In this document: positions 22,601 through 33,268 of the stretch, one piece after another
How the letters are laid out: each line of letters starts with the position of its first letter
Numbering within the stretch: position 1 is the stretch's first letter
Source: Leuctra nigra
Taxonomy: Eukaryota; Arthropoda; Insecta; Plecoptera; Leuctridae
NCBI GenBank assembly: GCA_934045905.1
Contig: OW203763.1
Coordinates: forward strand, 49,080,121-49,144,120
DNA: 64,000 nt
Reading direction: 5' to 3'
Position numbers and translations under genes: made by a program
Notes under the pieces: model-generated
Seen by the model: the letters and a program-made list of their open reading frames with translations, nothing else
What the model was told of the DNA's origin: nothing
The model's database searches: none

Positions 22601-25600
22601 CACTTAAAAACTATAATGATGAATTAACCGCTTCTCTTTCAGCAAATAATAAAGAAAAAGAAGAGAAAATTACAGGACATCAAGAAAATTTTCCGTTCGT
22701 TACCTTGAGTCAGTCGGATTTCCAATCACCTCACGAATCTAGCGGCAACGACATTGTAACTGTTCAGTCAATTCTAAGAGACACAGAAGAAATATTAATC
22801 AAAGATGAAGACCCAAAGAGTGACGAAAATGTTAACCCTTATGACAGAATGTTAAATTCCAACGGAAGCTTTGTAAAACATTACTCAAAAAACGGATCAA
22901 CCAGTGATGCTGATTTAGTTTTAGACAATGTTCTGGATAACAATAATGATCGTGAAGAAGTGACTACATCGAAATTATTCTCTAAACAGTATAAAGCTAG
23001 TAAGGAAATCAAATTTAAAGTCACTGGCCAAAAGAAAAGTAAAGTCCTTAAAAACAATGGTAATAAAATCGGTACAAGGCTGGAACAGGTGAGATCCCCT
23101 GCACATATCCGGAAAAATGGAAAGGGTAGAAGACCAGGAAAACTCTTCCGACCCAAAGGAAAGAAAATCCAGAAAAATGGCAGGAAGCATCAAGTTGATT
23201 TAAAAAACTCAGCGAATTCAACCAGATTGAGCCATTTAAAAAGACCGTCTATTCCAACTAAACGATTAAACAAAGTCTTCCGAAATCGTACAAAAGGCAG
23301 AGGTGTGAAACGTATTGTAAATGCTACAGTTGTTGATGATAGCAGTAAAAGACAAAAGCACAAGATGAGCATCCCCTTCAGTGGTACCAGTGGGGACCAG
23401 AATCGGAATGAACCATCTATTGAAGAGGAAGGTTCTGGAAATGTCCCCACTGCTGGACAAGATAGAGAAACTGAAAACATCGATGTAGAAAACCGCAGCA
23501 ATTTCGAACAAAGTTATAAAATACCTCTTACTGACTTTGAGATGAATTCGGTTACCCCTTCCATTGGACCAACTGAAGAGACTGACAGAGATATCATGGA
23601 TGCAAGTGAAAGTGTTCATGAGGAGAAGAAGGCCAAGGTGGAAGAAACTTCTGGAAAATCTTTACCTGAATTAGAACTGAATTCTGAAACCTCTTCCATT
23701 GGACCAACTGGAGACACTGCCAAGGGCATCATGGATGCAAGTGAAAATATTCATGAAAAGAAGAAAGCCAAGGTGGAAGAAACTTCTGGAAAATCTTTAC
23801 CTGAATTAGAACTGAATTCGGAAACCTCTTCCATTGGACCAAATGGAGACACTACCAAGGGCATCATGGATGCAAGTGAAAATATTCATGAAAAGAAGAA
23901 AGCCAAGGTGGAAGAAACTTCTGGGAAATCTATCCCTGAATTAGAACTGAATTCGGAAACCTCTTCCATTGGACCAACTGGAGACACTGCCAAGGGCATC
24001 ATGGATGTAAGTGAAAGTGTTCATGAGGAGAAGAAGGCCAAGGTGGAAGAAACTTCTGGAAAATCTTTACCTGAATTAGAACTGAATTCGGAAACCTCTT
24101 CCATTGGACCAACTGGAGACACTGCCAAGGGCATCATGGATGCAAGTGAAAATATTCATGAAAAGAAGAAAGCCAAGGTGGAAGAAACTTCTGGGAAATC
24201 TATCCCTGAATTAGAACTGAATTCGGAAACCTCTTCCATTGGACCAACTGGAGACACTGACAAGGGCATCATGGATGCAAGTGAAAATATTCATGAGGAG
24301 AAGAAGGCCAAGGTGGAAGAAACTTCTGGAAAATCTTTACCTGAATTAGAACTGAATTCGGAAACCTCTTCCATTGGACCAACTGGAGACACTGCCAAGG
24401 GCATCATGGATGCAAGTGAAAATATTCATGAAAAGAAGAAAGCCAAGGTGGAAGAAACTTCTGGAAAATCTATCCCTGAATCAGAACTGAATTCGGAAAC
24501 CTTTTCCATTGGACCAACTGGAGACACTGCCAAGGGCATCATGGATGCAAGTGAAAGTGTTCATAAGGAGAAGAAGGCCAAGGTGGAAGAAACTTCTGGA
24601 AAATCTTTACCTGAATTAGAACTGAATTCGGAAACCTCTTCCATTGGACCAACTGGAGACACTGCCAAGGGCATCATGGATGCAAGTGAAAATATTCATG
24701 AAAAGAAGAAAGCCAAGGTGGAAGAAACTTCTGGGAAATCTATCCCTGAATTAGAACTGAATTCGGAAACCTCTTCCATTGGACCAACTGGAGACACTGA
24801 CAAGGGCATCATGGATGCAAGTGAAAATATTCATGAGGAGAAGAAGGCGAAGGTGGAAGGAACTTCTGGAAAATCTTTACCTGAATTAGAACTGAATTCG
24901 GAAACCTCTTCCATTGGACCAACTGGAGACACTGCCAAGGGCATCATGGATGCAAGTGAAAATATTCATGAAAAGAAGACGGCCAAGGTGGAAGAACCTT
25001 CTGGAAAATCCTTACCTGAATTAGAACTGAGTTCGGAAACCTCTTCCATTGGACCAATTGGAGACACTGACAAGGGCATCATGGATGCAAGTGAAAATAT
25101 TCATGAGGAGAAGAAGGCCAAGGTGGAAGAAACTTCTGGGAAATCTATCCCTGAATTAGAACTGAATTCGGAAACCTCTTCCATTGGACCAACTGGAGAC
25201 ACTGACAAGGGCAACATGGATGCAAGTGAAAATATTCATGAGGAGAAGACGGCCAAGGTGGAAGAACCTCCTGGAAAATCCTTACCTGAATTAGAACTGA
25301 GTTCGGAAACCTCTTCCATTGGACCAATTGGAGACACTGACAGGGGCATCATGGATGCAAGTGAAAATATTCATGAGGAGAAGAAAGCCAACGTGGAAGA
25401 AACTTCTGGGAAATCTTTACCTGATTTAGAACTTAATTCGGAAACCCCTTCCATTGGACATACTGAAGAGACTGACAGAGATATCATGGATGCAAGTGAA
25501 AATATTCATGAGGAGAAGAAGGCCAAGGTGGAAGAAACTTCTGGAAAATCTTTGCCTGAATTGGAAATGAATTCGGAAACCTCTTCCATTGGACCAATTA

Positions 25601-27087
25601 AAGACACTGACAGGGGCATCATGGATGCAAGTGAAAATATTCATGAGGAGAAGAAAGCCAACGTGGAAGAAACTTCTGGGAAATCTATCCCTGAATTAGA
25701 ACTTAATTCGGAAACCTCTTCCATTGGACCAACTGGAGACACTGACAAGGGCATCATGGATGCAAGTGAAAATATTCATGAGGAGAAGAAGGCGAAGGTG
25801 GAAGGAACTTCTGGAAAATCTTTACCTGAATTAGAACTGAATGCGGAAACCTCTTCCATTGGACCAACTGGAGACACTGCCAAGGGCATCATGGATGCAA
25901 GTGAAAATATTCATGAAAAGAAGACGGCCAAGGTGGAAGAACCTTCTGGAAAATCCTTACCTGAATTAGAACTGAGTTCGGAAACCTCATCCATTGGACC
26001 AATTGGAGACACTGACAAGGGCATCATGGATGCAAGTGAAAATATTCATGAGGAGAAGAAGGCCAAGGTGGAAGAAACTTCTGGGAAATCTATCCCTGAA
26101 TTAGAACTGAATTCGGAAACCTCTTCCATTGGACCAACTGGAGACACTGACAAGGGCAACATGGATGCAAGTGAAAATATTCATGAGGAGAAGACGGCCA
26201 AGGTGGAAGAACCTCCTGGAAAATCCTTACCTGAATTAGAACTGAGTTCGGAAACCTCTTCCATTGGACCAATTGGAGACACTGACAGGGGCATCATGGA
26301 TGCAAGTGAAAATATTCATGAGGAGAAGAAGGCCAAGGTGAAAGAAACTTCTGGAAAATCTTTGCCTGAATTGGAAATGAATTCGGAAACCTCTTCCATT
26401 GGACCAATTGGAGACACTGACAGGGGCATCATGGATGCAAGTGAAAATATTCATGAGGAGAAGAAGGCCAAGGTGGAAGAAACTTCTGGAAAATCTTTAC
26501 CTGAATTAGAACGGAATTCGGAAACCCCTCTCTTTGGATCGGCTGAAGAGACTATAATGGACCTCTTAGATAAAATAATTGCCAGTATTCGTGAGGAGAA
26601 GAAATCCGTCTTGGAGGCAAGCTCTATAATGCCTGCATCTGAAGACATTGCAACGCATGTGAGAACCGGTCAAGAGAGTCGAATAGTATCAGTGACAAAT
26701 CATATGCCAGTTCAATCTACAGACAATGGAAATCAGGAGGCAGATTACATTAAAAAAATTACTCCTCATTTCGAATTGATTGGTAGATCTAAATCTGTAA
26801 TGAATCTAAGGAAATCGCTACGTCCTGAACCTACAATGCGAGAAGACGCCACGCCACCAACTAAGCCGTATGAGCAGCCTACAGATCAGCAAGACAGAGC
26901 AGCGGAAGATGGGAATGAAGTTTCTCTTGACGGTGACAATGAAACATACGGCGAGAGCACGACTCATCATACTCGCTTGTACGGGAAGAACTCCAGTGTG
27001 AGCACCATCTATTCTTTTCTTATTATACTCTACTCCTCAATTTTCATTGTAACATTTAATGTTTATTTCCTTTGTATATCCAACTGA
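19609..27087 (+). CDS. large acidic repetitive protein, 3'-terminal exon (unknown family)
   Basis: One uninterrupted ~2490-codon frame, the only clear host gene in the window. It enters through a splice acceptor (phase 0), so the true N-terminus lies in an unseen upstream exon. Order: five to six imperfect ~136-residue repeats starting AR/SN-x-TEEIN (19738, 20146, 20541, 20965, 21363, 21777); a unique acidic region; a strongly basic Lys/Arg segment (about 22980-23340, e.g. KGRRPGKLFRPKGKK); 22 in-phase 45-residue repeats (23596-26565; core KVEETSGKSLPELELNSE); a short unique tail; and a ~27-residue hydrophobic C-terminus after GKNSS. The last feature suggests a GPI-anchor signal or a membrane anchor, so a secreted or surface protein is plausible (inference). 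Composition is Glu/Ser/Thr/Asn-rich with many NxT/S sites. No enzymatic motif is seen and the family was not recognised. Confidence 0.85.
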   Translation, partial: TYAATIKADNDADLSSQDSRPHDETTGNSLKMRKPSYDAREMQARNRTDEINNAPAAVEEISVSIMSKTSAHSYAQNQTYHSKDQREVTDYPNPNMTAESEEHREMTNDDENIDTQTESRYSGEEDTGESRAQDTIKEDHLSPIAIIKEDLPNAGYEDNLPLPTEESVVLEDAVSEMTARNETEEINDETAAVEAASVSIESHINSAQNITHPSIQHPEAEENDSNTKITAENEETAKLNNDDKNIEIITERSKYGNEETRAEIVQDKIEEDSSSPTVIIAQDMPKDGKVDNSLLPAGESVALEDSYRVTPASNETEEINDEPATVEETSVSIESKTSAHSSAQNEAHHSIQHTETEEHITEVPDDTNIEITTESEERERSQNEDEDIEIPTESIIARDDETGEGKVQDEINEDSSSPTVIDLQDMTKDAKEDNSSLPTEVSVPLEDSYDEIQARNGTEEINVEPAAVEATSVPIESHINSAENKTHPSIQHPETEENITEVPDDTVTDISMKIEELDKLKNDHSDIYTQTGSINAGDDETGEGKVQDEINEVSLSPTVIIPQDRPKDIPMEKSVPLQDSYGEMPARNKTEEINDEPSAVKAISVPIISNSYSAQNKTQPSIQHPETKGNITEVRGDTNTEITAELDELDKLKNEGEVVDVQTESRYSGDEETGVIKVPDEIIEDSSSPTDMIPQNMSKDGEEENSSLPTETVPLEDSYSELQARNGTDGINEQPVAKVEVSVPIMSINTTSKKSAALQGEKSNSSINAELPDTGSTMPVNNPEPRKYDPSYIELVTELNHNIDEDDQVKFFENSEVTHDRGEEGDPQPINILGNTSFGRTQLPLNNSDEEMTSILTGSINDSPNSNEEQTPVNSDKISEALEHARLAEYPSPPTDGISDPSETLRDESKENSTSRIVETPEYTLKHESDSLILTNDNQSEPQNVEIEGSSHSPITGISEDTPHDSNEEVTEAFLFVNTTDDGNVPEDDYVTDNKKIPLKNYNDELTASLSANNKEKEEKITGHQENFPFVTLSQSDFQSPHESSGNDIVTVQSILRDTEEILIKDEDPKSDENVNPYDRMLNSNGSFVKHYSKNGSTSDADLVLDNVLDNNNDREEVTTSKLFSKQYKASKEIKFKVTGQKKSKVLKNNGNKIGTRLEQVRSPAHIRKNGKGRRPGKLFRPKGKKIQKNGRKHQVDLKNSANSTRLSHLKRPSIPTKRLNKVFRNRTKGRGVKRIVNATVVDDSSKRQKHKMSIPFSGTSGDQNRNEPSIEEEGSGNVPTAGQDRETENIDVENRSNFEQSYKIPLTDFEMNSVTPSIGPTEETDRDIMDASESVHEEKKAKVEETSGKSLPELELNSETSSIGPTGDTAKGIMDASENIHEKKKAKVEETSGKSLPELELNSETSSIGPNGDTTKGIMDASENIHEKKKAKVEETSGKSIPELELNSETSSIGPTGDTAKGIMDVSESVHEEKKAKVEETSGKSLPELELNSETSSIGPTGDTAKGIMDASENIHEKKKAKVEETSGKSIPELELNSETSSIGPTGDTDKGIMDASENIHEEKKAKVEETSGKSLPELELNSETSSIGPTGDTAKGIMDASENIHEKKKAKVEETSGKSIPESELNSETFSIGPTGDTAKGIMDASESVHKEKKAKVEETSGKSLPELELNSETSSIGPTGDTAKGIMDASENIHEKKKAKVEETSGKSIPELELNSETSSIGPTGDTDKGIMDASENIHEEKKAKVEGTSGKSLPELELNSETSSIGPTGDTAKGIMDASENIHEKKTAKVEEPSGKSLPELELSSETSSIGPIGDTDKGIMDASENIHEEKKAKVEETSGKSIPELELNSETSSIGPTGDTDKGNMDASENIHEEKTAKVEEPPGKSLPELELSSETSSIGPIGDTDRGIMDASENIHEEKKANVEETSGKSLPDLELNSETPSIGHTEETDRDIMDASENIHEEKKAKVEETSGKSLPELEMNSETSSIGPIKDTDRGIMDASENIHEEKKANVEETSGKSIPELELNSETSSIGPTGDTDKGIMDASENIHEEKKAKVEGTSGKSLPELELNAETSSIGPTGDTAKGIMDASENIHEKKTAKVEEPSGKSLPELELSSETSSIGPIGDTDKGIMDASENIHEEKKAKVEETSGKSIPELELNSETSSIGPTGDTDKGNMDASENIHEEKTAKVEEPPGKSLPELELSSETSSIGPIGDTDRGIMDASENIHEEKKAKVKETSGKSLPELEMNSETSSIGPIGDTDRGIMDASENIHEEKKAKVEETSGKSLPELERNSETPLFGSAEETIMDLLDKIIASIREEKKSVLEASSIMPASEDIATHVRTGQESRIVSVTNHMPVQSTDNGNQEADYIKKITPHFELIGRSKSVMNLRKSLRPEPTMREDATPPTKPYEQPTDQQDRAAEDGNEVSLDGDNETYGESTTHHTRLYGKNSSVSTIYSFLIILYSSIFIVTFNVYFLCISN
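19738..21860 (+). repeat. ~400-bp imperfect coding repeats (N-terminal part)
   Basis: Units begin at 19738, 20146, 20541, 20965, 21363 and 21777 (the last partial), each opening with GCAAG-AAC-type codons for A-R/S-N-x-T. Lengths differ (395-424 bp), so indels have accumulated in frame. This array is older than the downstream 135-bp array. Confidence 0.85.
23596..26565 (+). repeat. 22 x 135-bp coding tandem repeat
   Basis: The ATG of ATGGATGCAAGTGAA recurs every 135 bp from 23596 to 26431 with no indel (22 units); degenerate units flank both ends. Variants are shuffled (EKK/EEK, SLPE/SIPE, GPT/GPI). A block starting at 24811 recurs 945 bp (7 units) later at 25756 in the same variant order, a recent higher-order duplication. 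Confidence 0.95.
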
Positions 27088-28149
27088 ATGTTATGATGTT
27101 AGGGTAATGTTTAATTATAACTATTTATTTTGTCCAGATATAATTGTAGTTAATATAGGTAAAATTAAATTAAACTTTTTATGTTTGTTTATATTTCATT
27201 GCTTTCTTTCAAACAAAGGAAACACGTTTTTAGATGTCACTTAATTCTAGCATTGACACAGAGTAGAATACAATATTATGAACTATGATACATGTACTTA
27301 CCAAGAATAACAATGCTCTACAATTTAATTTTTAATTGTGTAATTATTTTCTGTTATCCAAACCTCGTCCTTTTTAAGCATATTTCGTTGAAACCAATTA
27401 GCACACAAATGCTTTCGTCATCTTCGGTTTAAGCATCGAGCAATTCTATTGTTGATCTGTAAATGCATTTGTCATTTAAATAGGTAGGTATTCATTGTAC
27501 TGCGTCTCAGAAATGCGTTTTAATATAACTAAATTGGCGAATAATAATGTACAAAAGATATTATTAAATAATGTACAAAAGATATTATTAAATGTGTTAA
27601 ACTTAAACCTAGGGATGTTTCATTCTGTCACTCTCGAAACTTCCAAGAATCTGTTATTATCATCATAGACAATTGTGCCTTTCTAATATCTATGTGTCAG
27701 GTCAATTCAACTATAACCAGTCCAATAGTATTGTTCGTTTGTCTTACATATTGAATGGAGTTGAGGCGACAATTCTTCTGTTTTGCATGATGGTCGATGC
27801 GTGGGCAGAAGTCCTTGCAAATGAAAACTACAAATGAAGTACGATATCACAGTACAATTAAAACACATTTTTTACAAATTGAAGATGAACCGGCTGATGA
27901 AATGTGCTTATGGTATAAACCCTTCCTTGGTAGAAACCGTAAATATAATATTAATACGGTTTTCTCAAAAGAAATCAAATTTGACTAATGCTGCTATTCT
28001 TTTAACTGGCTAAACAGTTGGGTGATGCAGTGGAGAGTGACTTGGTGATTGGTTCTGCTCAACTGTATGAACTTGGTTAAAGATGCAAATTTTCAAGAAA
28101 ATTTTCCGCTTTTATAAATACCTACATTCTCTAATTGTTCTGGAAATGT
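27088..28149. other. 3' flank of the host exon; no further gene seen
   Basis: AT-rich sequence. ATTAAA variants of the poly(A) signal lie at 27164-27174, about 80 bp after the stop; no canonical AATAAA is seen before 28000. A short open stretch near 27797-27988 has no recognisable content. Confidence 0.45.
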
Positions 28150-30262
28150 AGGAAATGCATTCTCAATACCTTGTAAATGATACATTTATTGAGATTCTCG
28201 AAATAAAAAAAATGATTAATAATATTACGTTTATGAATGAGATCAAAATGTAATTTTAGAAATGGTAAGATGAGTATGGCTACAGATCCTGTCAGAGGGG
28301 GATTCTACTGCTCTACTAAGGGTGCATACCGTATTTGGATCAGGTCGCCCAGTTTCCCTATCCTTTTAACATTGTGACGTAAGCACCTGGGCGTGACCTT
28401 GAGACGAATTTAGTCGAATGAATGGAAATAAAGGCATCCATGTTGGATCAGAAAGTCCGTACTCTTGAGCTTGGGGGGTGCATTCCAATATTTGGCGAGT
28501 TGGGCGTTGACGTCACCGGATTTACGGGTTGAATCAAACTTGCCGCGTCAACAAACGAGCTCAAACCAGTAAACTTGAGTTTGAGTGCCCAAACTCAAGA
28601 GGTCGGGCTTTCTGATCCAACATAGATGCCTGTATTTCCATGTATTCGACCGAATTCGACTCAAGGTCACGCCCAGGTGATTACGTCACAATGTTAAAAG
28701 AATAGGGCATTTCAAAGAATAGGACGATAAATCCGCCGCCGTATACGCTGTAGATTGCGTGTGGGATTGTTATGGCGGTAAGGTCAAACTTTCCGAGTAC
28801 GCAATTTTATTTTAATGGCGGGATAGAGTTGTCAAATCTTTGTTTGTTTTCTGATATCATTGACTTATTCACATTTTCAATGCTATTGAAAGTAAAGTAT
28901 GTAGGAGGAAAAATATTATGGCACTATATGTATGTATTCATAAATTTGATTGGAAGACTATTTTCTGTTGACAAAATAATTAGAAAAAGTTTGAGCTATT
29001 CGCTAAATCAAGCTTTCGCTCTGCACTCTGGTGGTAGAAATGTGTACTTGAGGACGGGTGTACACATTCAATTCTCCATAAGGAACATGTAGAGTTTGGA
29101 TACTTCTACTTCATACACTATTTAATATAAAACCATAAAAATTGTGAGGAGTATAGAAAAGATTATGCTTTTTCGATCTGTCACCTCAGAAATTTATTTA
29201 CTGTGTCTAAATAATTATAAAATAACTTTCCGTATGAAGCAAATACGGCTTATACTGTAGCCTGATTGTTCTGTTGAACCATTTCCTGTCCTCTGATTGG
29301 CTGATGCATTACATGTTTGAACGATTATTACGCTGCAATTTAACCTCGGAGAAAATTTTTGAGGTGACAGATCGATAAAGCATAATCTTTTCTATACACG
29401 TTACTTTTTTCAGGGTTCTATGTTTAATTGTGTATGAAGTAGATGTATCCAAACTATACACGTTCCTTATGGAGAATTGAATGCGTACACCCTTCCTCTA
29501 GTACCACATCTCTACCACTAGAGTGCAGAGCTGATCTTAATTGTGCGAATAGCCACATGTTCTTTGGTCAATAAAAATTACTTATAGCCTAAGTAGAAAC
29601 ATAAGAAGGTAGAGGTAAAAGAATGGAATGCACAAATCCAAAAGTAGGAAAATATAAAATTTATTAACTACCTACATGCAGTGAATTAAAGCAAAAAAAA
29701 ATATTTGGTAACATTTCAGTAATGGTAACTTTTCGATATTTCTACTCAACGAGTCAACATTAATCATCCTGAGCCTTAACATAATTATTTTAAATTGCTT
29801 GGTTGTAGTTAAATCGATTCTTGTTACTTTACATAGCCAATTGCATATGAAACTATATTCACAATCCCACACACGATTATCAGAGCACTCTGGCGGGAGA
29901 AAGTTTGGTAGTTGCCCTATTGGGAAACTGGGCATTCTGATCCAAATACGGTTTGCACCCTGAGTGTACTGCTTTGCAAAAGGCGGGAGATTTTTTAAAA
30001 CATCTACTCAACGGCTAAGTTAAGAATTTTCTGAATTACATTTTTTTAGTACAAAAAAGGATGTGGAACAATCAAAATTTTAATGATTTTTTTTCGTTTG
30101 TGAAGTATCGAACAATTAATTCGTCGTGTAGGTAACAAACAGAAAAATTGTGAAATATGCGCTTAAATCAATTTTTCCCAAAATGCCCGTTTTTTCGGAA
30201 AAGATACGAAAACAGTTTTTTTCCTCAAGATTTCTCGGTTCGGAAATTTTTGAACCCTAGTC
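28150..30262 (+). repeat. dispersed repeat E, copy 2 (split by element F)
   Basis: Its two halves (28150-28319 and 29961-30262) together match the uninterrupted copy 17678-18145. The right half keeps CTGCTTTGCAAAAGGCGGGA, GTGAAGTATCGAACAATTAA and TTTTTTTCCTCAAGATTT. Confidence 0.75.
28320..29960. mobile_element. element F: 1.64-kb nested foldback DNA element
   Basis: The ends are inverted copies: GGGTGCATACCGTATTTGGA then TCAG and GCCCAGTTTCCC on the left, the same inverted on the right. Inside is a second palindrome (about 28357-28708; GTGACCTTGAG and CTGGGCGTGACC arms, with GATCAGAAAG near the centre) and a third pair (about 28980-29160 and 29360-29560; CATAATCTTTTCTATAC and GGAGAATTGAATG blocks). 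There is no transposase. A clear target duplication was not found. Short open frames here are by-products. Confidence 0.75.
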
Positions 30263-32586
30263 ATTCAATTAACATACGATTTAATCATTGAAAGGTCATA
30301 CAATAGGTAGTATAATAACCGCACTGGTGCGGAAAACCTCCTTGTAAGGACAGCAGTATTATTTTTAAAAATTAAGATAATTCTACTGTTTTCTACACTC
30401 ACTTACAGTCCTGCAGATTGCAGTAAATAAATTTCCTAACATTTATTTTAAAAAACACGAATATAAGAAGATCGGAAAATGTTCGGGAAATTTGTCCCAC
30501 TCACATCTCTATACTTGGTAAATATCTGGCAATGACACTGGGTCATGTACTCCATTATAATTGTCTTCGCCCCTTCTTCTTCCATGCAAGTCACTCCAGA
30601 CAATCAATTTCATTCCGGATCAGAGTTTATGTTAGTTGTGCGGCTGAAGCGACTCTCATTACAAACCCAACAGCAATTCACGCGTGCTTTTCTCAAATCC
30701 AAATTATAGTCATACCTGAAACCAAGGGGAAAGTTTCTTTGAACATGACAAATAGCATTTCTGTATGTGCTCACAAGTTTGTTTCTCCAGTTTCCGTAAG
30801 GTTGATTAGAAAGCCAATAACAGGGCTGACGTTGGCATAGATGTAGTATTATGGGGTAATGTATGATGCGTAAGATAGATCGTTTCGAATAATGGAAATC
30901 TAGTGAGAATTGGAAAACAACAGCTCCTTGGTAACCCGTGCACTGTTCGTAGAGGGAAGTGTAGAGGGAAGAAAGAGAAGGCAGAGGGAAGAGAAGGGAT
31001 AATTTAAAGCCCCAGAGATGGATGGAAGAGAACAAAAGATCACAATGCATCCAAAAATAGGCGTGATGAAGGGTAGGTATGCATTGTAATGACGACAAGT
31101 TTACAACACAAAAAGTATCTCAATATACTCGTAGAAAAGAAATGAAAGAATTATGTCAAATGAAGACAGCGTTGGATTAAAGAAATACAGTGCTAAATCG
31201 GGTCGTTGTGGATTGAAAGTAAGTACGACGTGTGGCGGAATATTGGCAAGTGAAGTGTGAAGACTGGCGACTGCCGATGACAGATGACAGCAGGATGCAG
31301 GAGTGAGCAAGAAACAAGATTATGAGCATGTATTTCGTGAACGCTGCAAAGTTGATGGTTAAAGTCATTGTACAAATTCAATACAAAGGTAGTAGAGAGA
31401 GATGTTTTAAACATATTAATTGTAATATTATGTAACCAGGTGAAATATTTTGATGAATGTTTCGGGGAAAAAAGCGATAAACAGCGTCTCAGGAACAAAA
31501 TACAAGAAAATTCTTTGTGGTGTATAACGACTTTTTGACCAAAAGTACAAAATTATATCAAATGAAATTCAAGTGATTTCCGAGGCGGCTGGCATTTGTT
31601 ATCTCTTGTGGACCCCCAATAGCTGGTGTTTATCATACGCAATAAATGAAATGCGAAAATGAAAACTGATATATTTTACATCGTAAGAGTATCGCCTGGT
31701 TCTGCTCACCAGTATCGATGTAAAATAACATTTTCATTAATAGGATACATTTTCAGTAAAAGTACACTGTTACAAATTCAACGTACTGAATATTATAGAT
31801 CAACTGGTGACGAAAACCGGGCGACCCATTAAAGTACATGGTAAAATAGCATGTTTGTTTCACAATGTAACATCCTTGAGTTTAATTCGTATCCAATTGA
31901 AAATTATGAATTCCACCAACGTATGACCGTATAGTATAATAATGTATTCAAATATAAATTAAAAATAATAACCCAAAATATTGCACAAGATTGTGCTGAT
32001 GTAAGAGTGGACTCCTCATGAAGCGATGTGTATTGAGGTATTGGGGTAGACATGCACCCCACCTGACGGTCGCAGCTGATGGTGTGTGTGCAGTGCGCAG
32101 GACAGCGGTGCCCCCTGCTATTGATTGCAAGTGACTGGGGTGCGGGGGCGAGGGGGATCAGCACCACGATTAATTGGAGCTCACTTCTCACATGGAAATC
32201 ATTCGATAACATTTGTATTAGATTCTAATAATCGTAGTTTACTTTTTTGAAATGGCTCAAAGTAATCTCTAGCTTGCTCCATTTTCAACTCTCTGCTTTG
32301 CAAGTTTTCCAATAGCTTTGTGTCCAACAAGTGAGATCAACAACTGCCCCAATTCTTGTTATTGATTTGTATCATTCTCTTTCATGATAAAACTGTCTTC
32401 CTTCTTAATGAACCCGGTGGCTCGTCACTGTGGCCAATGAATGATAGTGCATTGTTTCCTTGAACTTTGTTCAAGACAAAGTGACCGTGAAGTGTGGAAA
32501 ACGATCAGATGTTCAACGTGAACATTGTTACTGATATGACGGGATGTGTGAGTGAAAATATCACGGCAATATCATTCAAAATTACC
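30263..32586. other. no gene seen
   Basis: About 2.3 kb of non-coding sequence. Overlapping open stretches on both strands at 30530-31098 encode low-complexity peptides with no motif and no homologous second copy in the window. Confidence 0.45.
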
Positions 32587-32975
32587 CAAACGGCTGGTGT
32601 GTTGGATACCACGGTTCTCGTTAGATCACCGAGGTTAAGCAACATTGAGCGCGGTCAGCGATTGGATGGGTGACCATTCAACTCTGCCTTGCCAGGTTGC
32701 TGCCGTTGGGTCAGAGAGACTGGGGTGTTTGGGGGTTAGTGTGACGACCTCCCTCCACCTGTTATCAGTCTCTCGGCGGCGCGGGTTGTGGAGGCCCGTG
32801 CTGTGAATGTCACACCGTCCTTCGGAAGGGACGTTAAGCCGTTGGTCCCCTTGGTATCTTTCGTCAGGAGTAGGCTACATGCCGGTACCGGGTTTCCTCT
32901 CCTCCCTTCTCTATATTACATTCTCACTAGTGGAGCCTGGCTCTGTTGAGAATATAGACTTAATAATAATAATAA
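32587..32975 (+). mobile_element. 5S rRNA-derived SINE, copy 1
   Basis: The first ~115 bp is recognisably 5S rRNA: GGTTCTCGTTAGATCACCGA, GGTTAAGCAACATTGAGCGC and GGTCAGCGATTGGATGGGTG correspond to the 5S internal promoter region (A box, intermediate element, C box). A body follows with TCCTTCGGAAGGGACGTTAA, and the element ends in a (TAA)n tail. It is nearly identical to 55361-55753. It would be transcribed by Pol III from its internal promoter and needs a LINE partner to move. Confidence 0.88.
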
Positions 32976-33132
32976 AAAATTGTATTTATTATCGGATGAA
33001 AAAAAATGAAAAATATCATTTCTCGTTCTTAGAGCAGAAATCCCTAAAGTTTTGTATTTATGAGATAATTGAGAAAGAAAAACCCAATTTCATATTGGGG
33101 TCAGAAAGAAAACCCTTCATAAAATCTTGTTC

Positions 33133-33268
33133 CCGGTTTCACATAAAGCGCGTTTTGCGTTTCGCGTCTTTTTTAACAAGTCCAGAAATTGATCACGGCA
33201 GACTTGTGATTGGTAATAAGAAAAAGACACGAAACGCAAAACGCGAAACGCGCTTTATGTGAAACCGG
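33133..33268. mobile_element. 136-bp palindromic MITE
   Basis: Near-perfect inverted arms start CCGGTTTCACATAAAGCGCG and continue TTTTGCGTTTCGCGTC, around a ~50-bp centre. It is non-coding. The terminal CCGGTTTCAC is shared with many insect MITEs (general knowledge); superfamily not assigned. Confidence 0.8.

Noticed and set aside
23190..26648. Several antisense open frames across the host exon
   Set aside because: They repeat with the 135-bp sense unit and reflect codon bias of the repeats; no independent motif is present.
27797..27988. 63-codon frame downstream of the host gene as an extra exon
   Set aside because: No convincing splice sites or sequence similarity; the host frame already ends in a stop with a hydrophobic C-terminus.
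28772..29092. 106-codon frame
   Set aside because: It lies across the inverted arms of foldback element F and starts and stops with no recognisable domain.
30532..31098. Overlapping frames of 102 and 162 codons on opposite strands
   Set aside because: No domain, splice signal, repeat copy or compositional sign of coding is visible.
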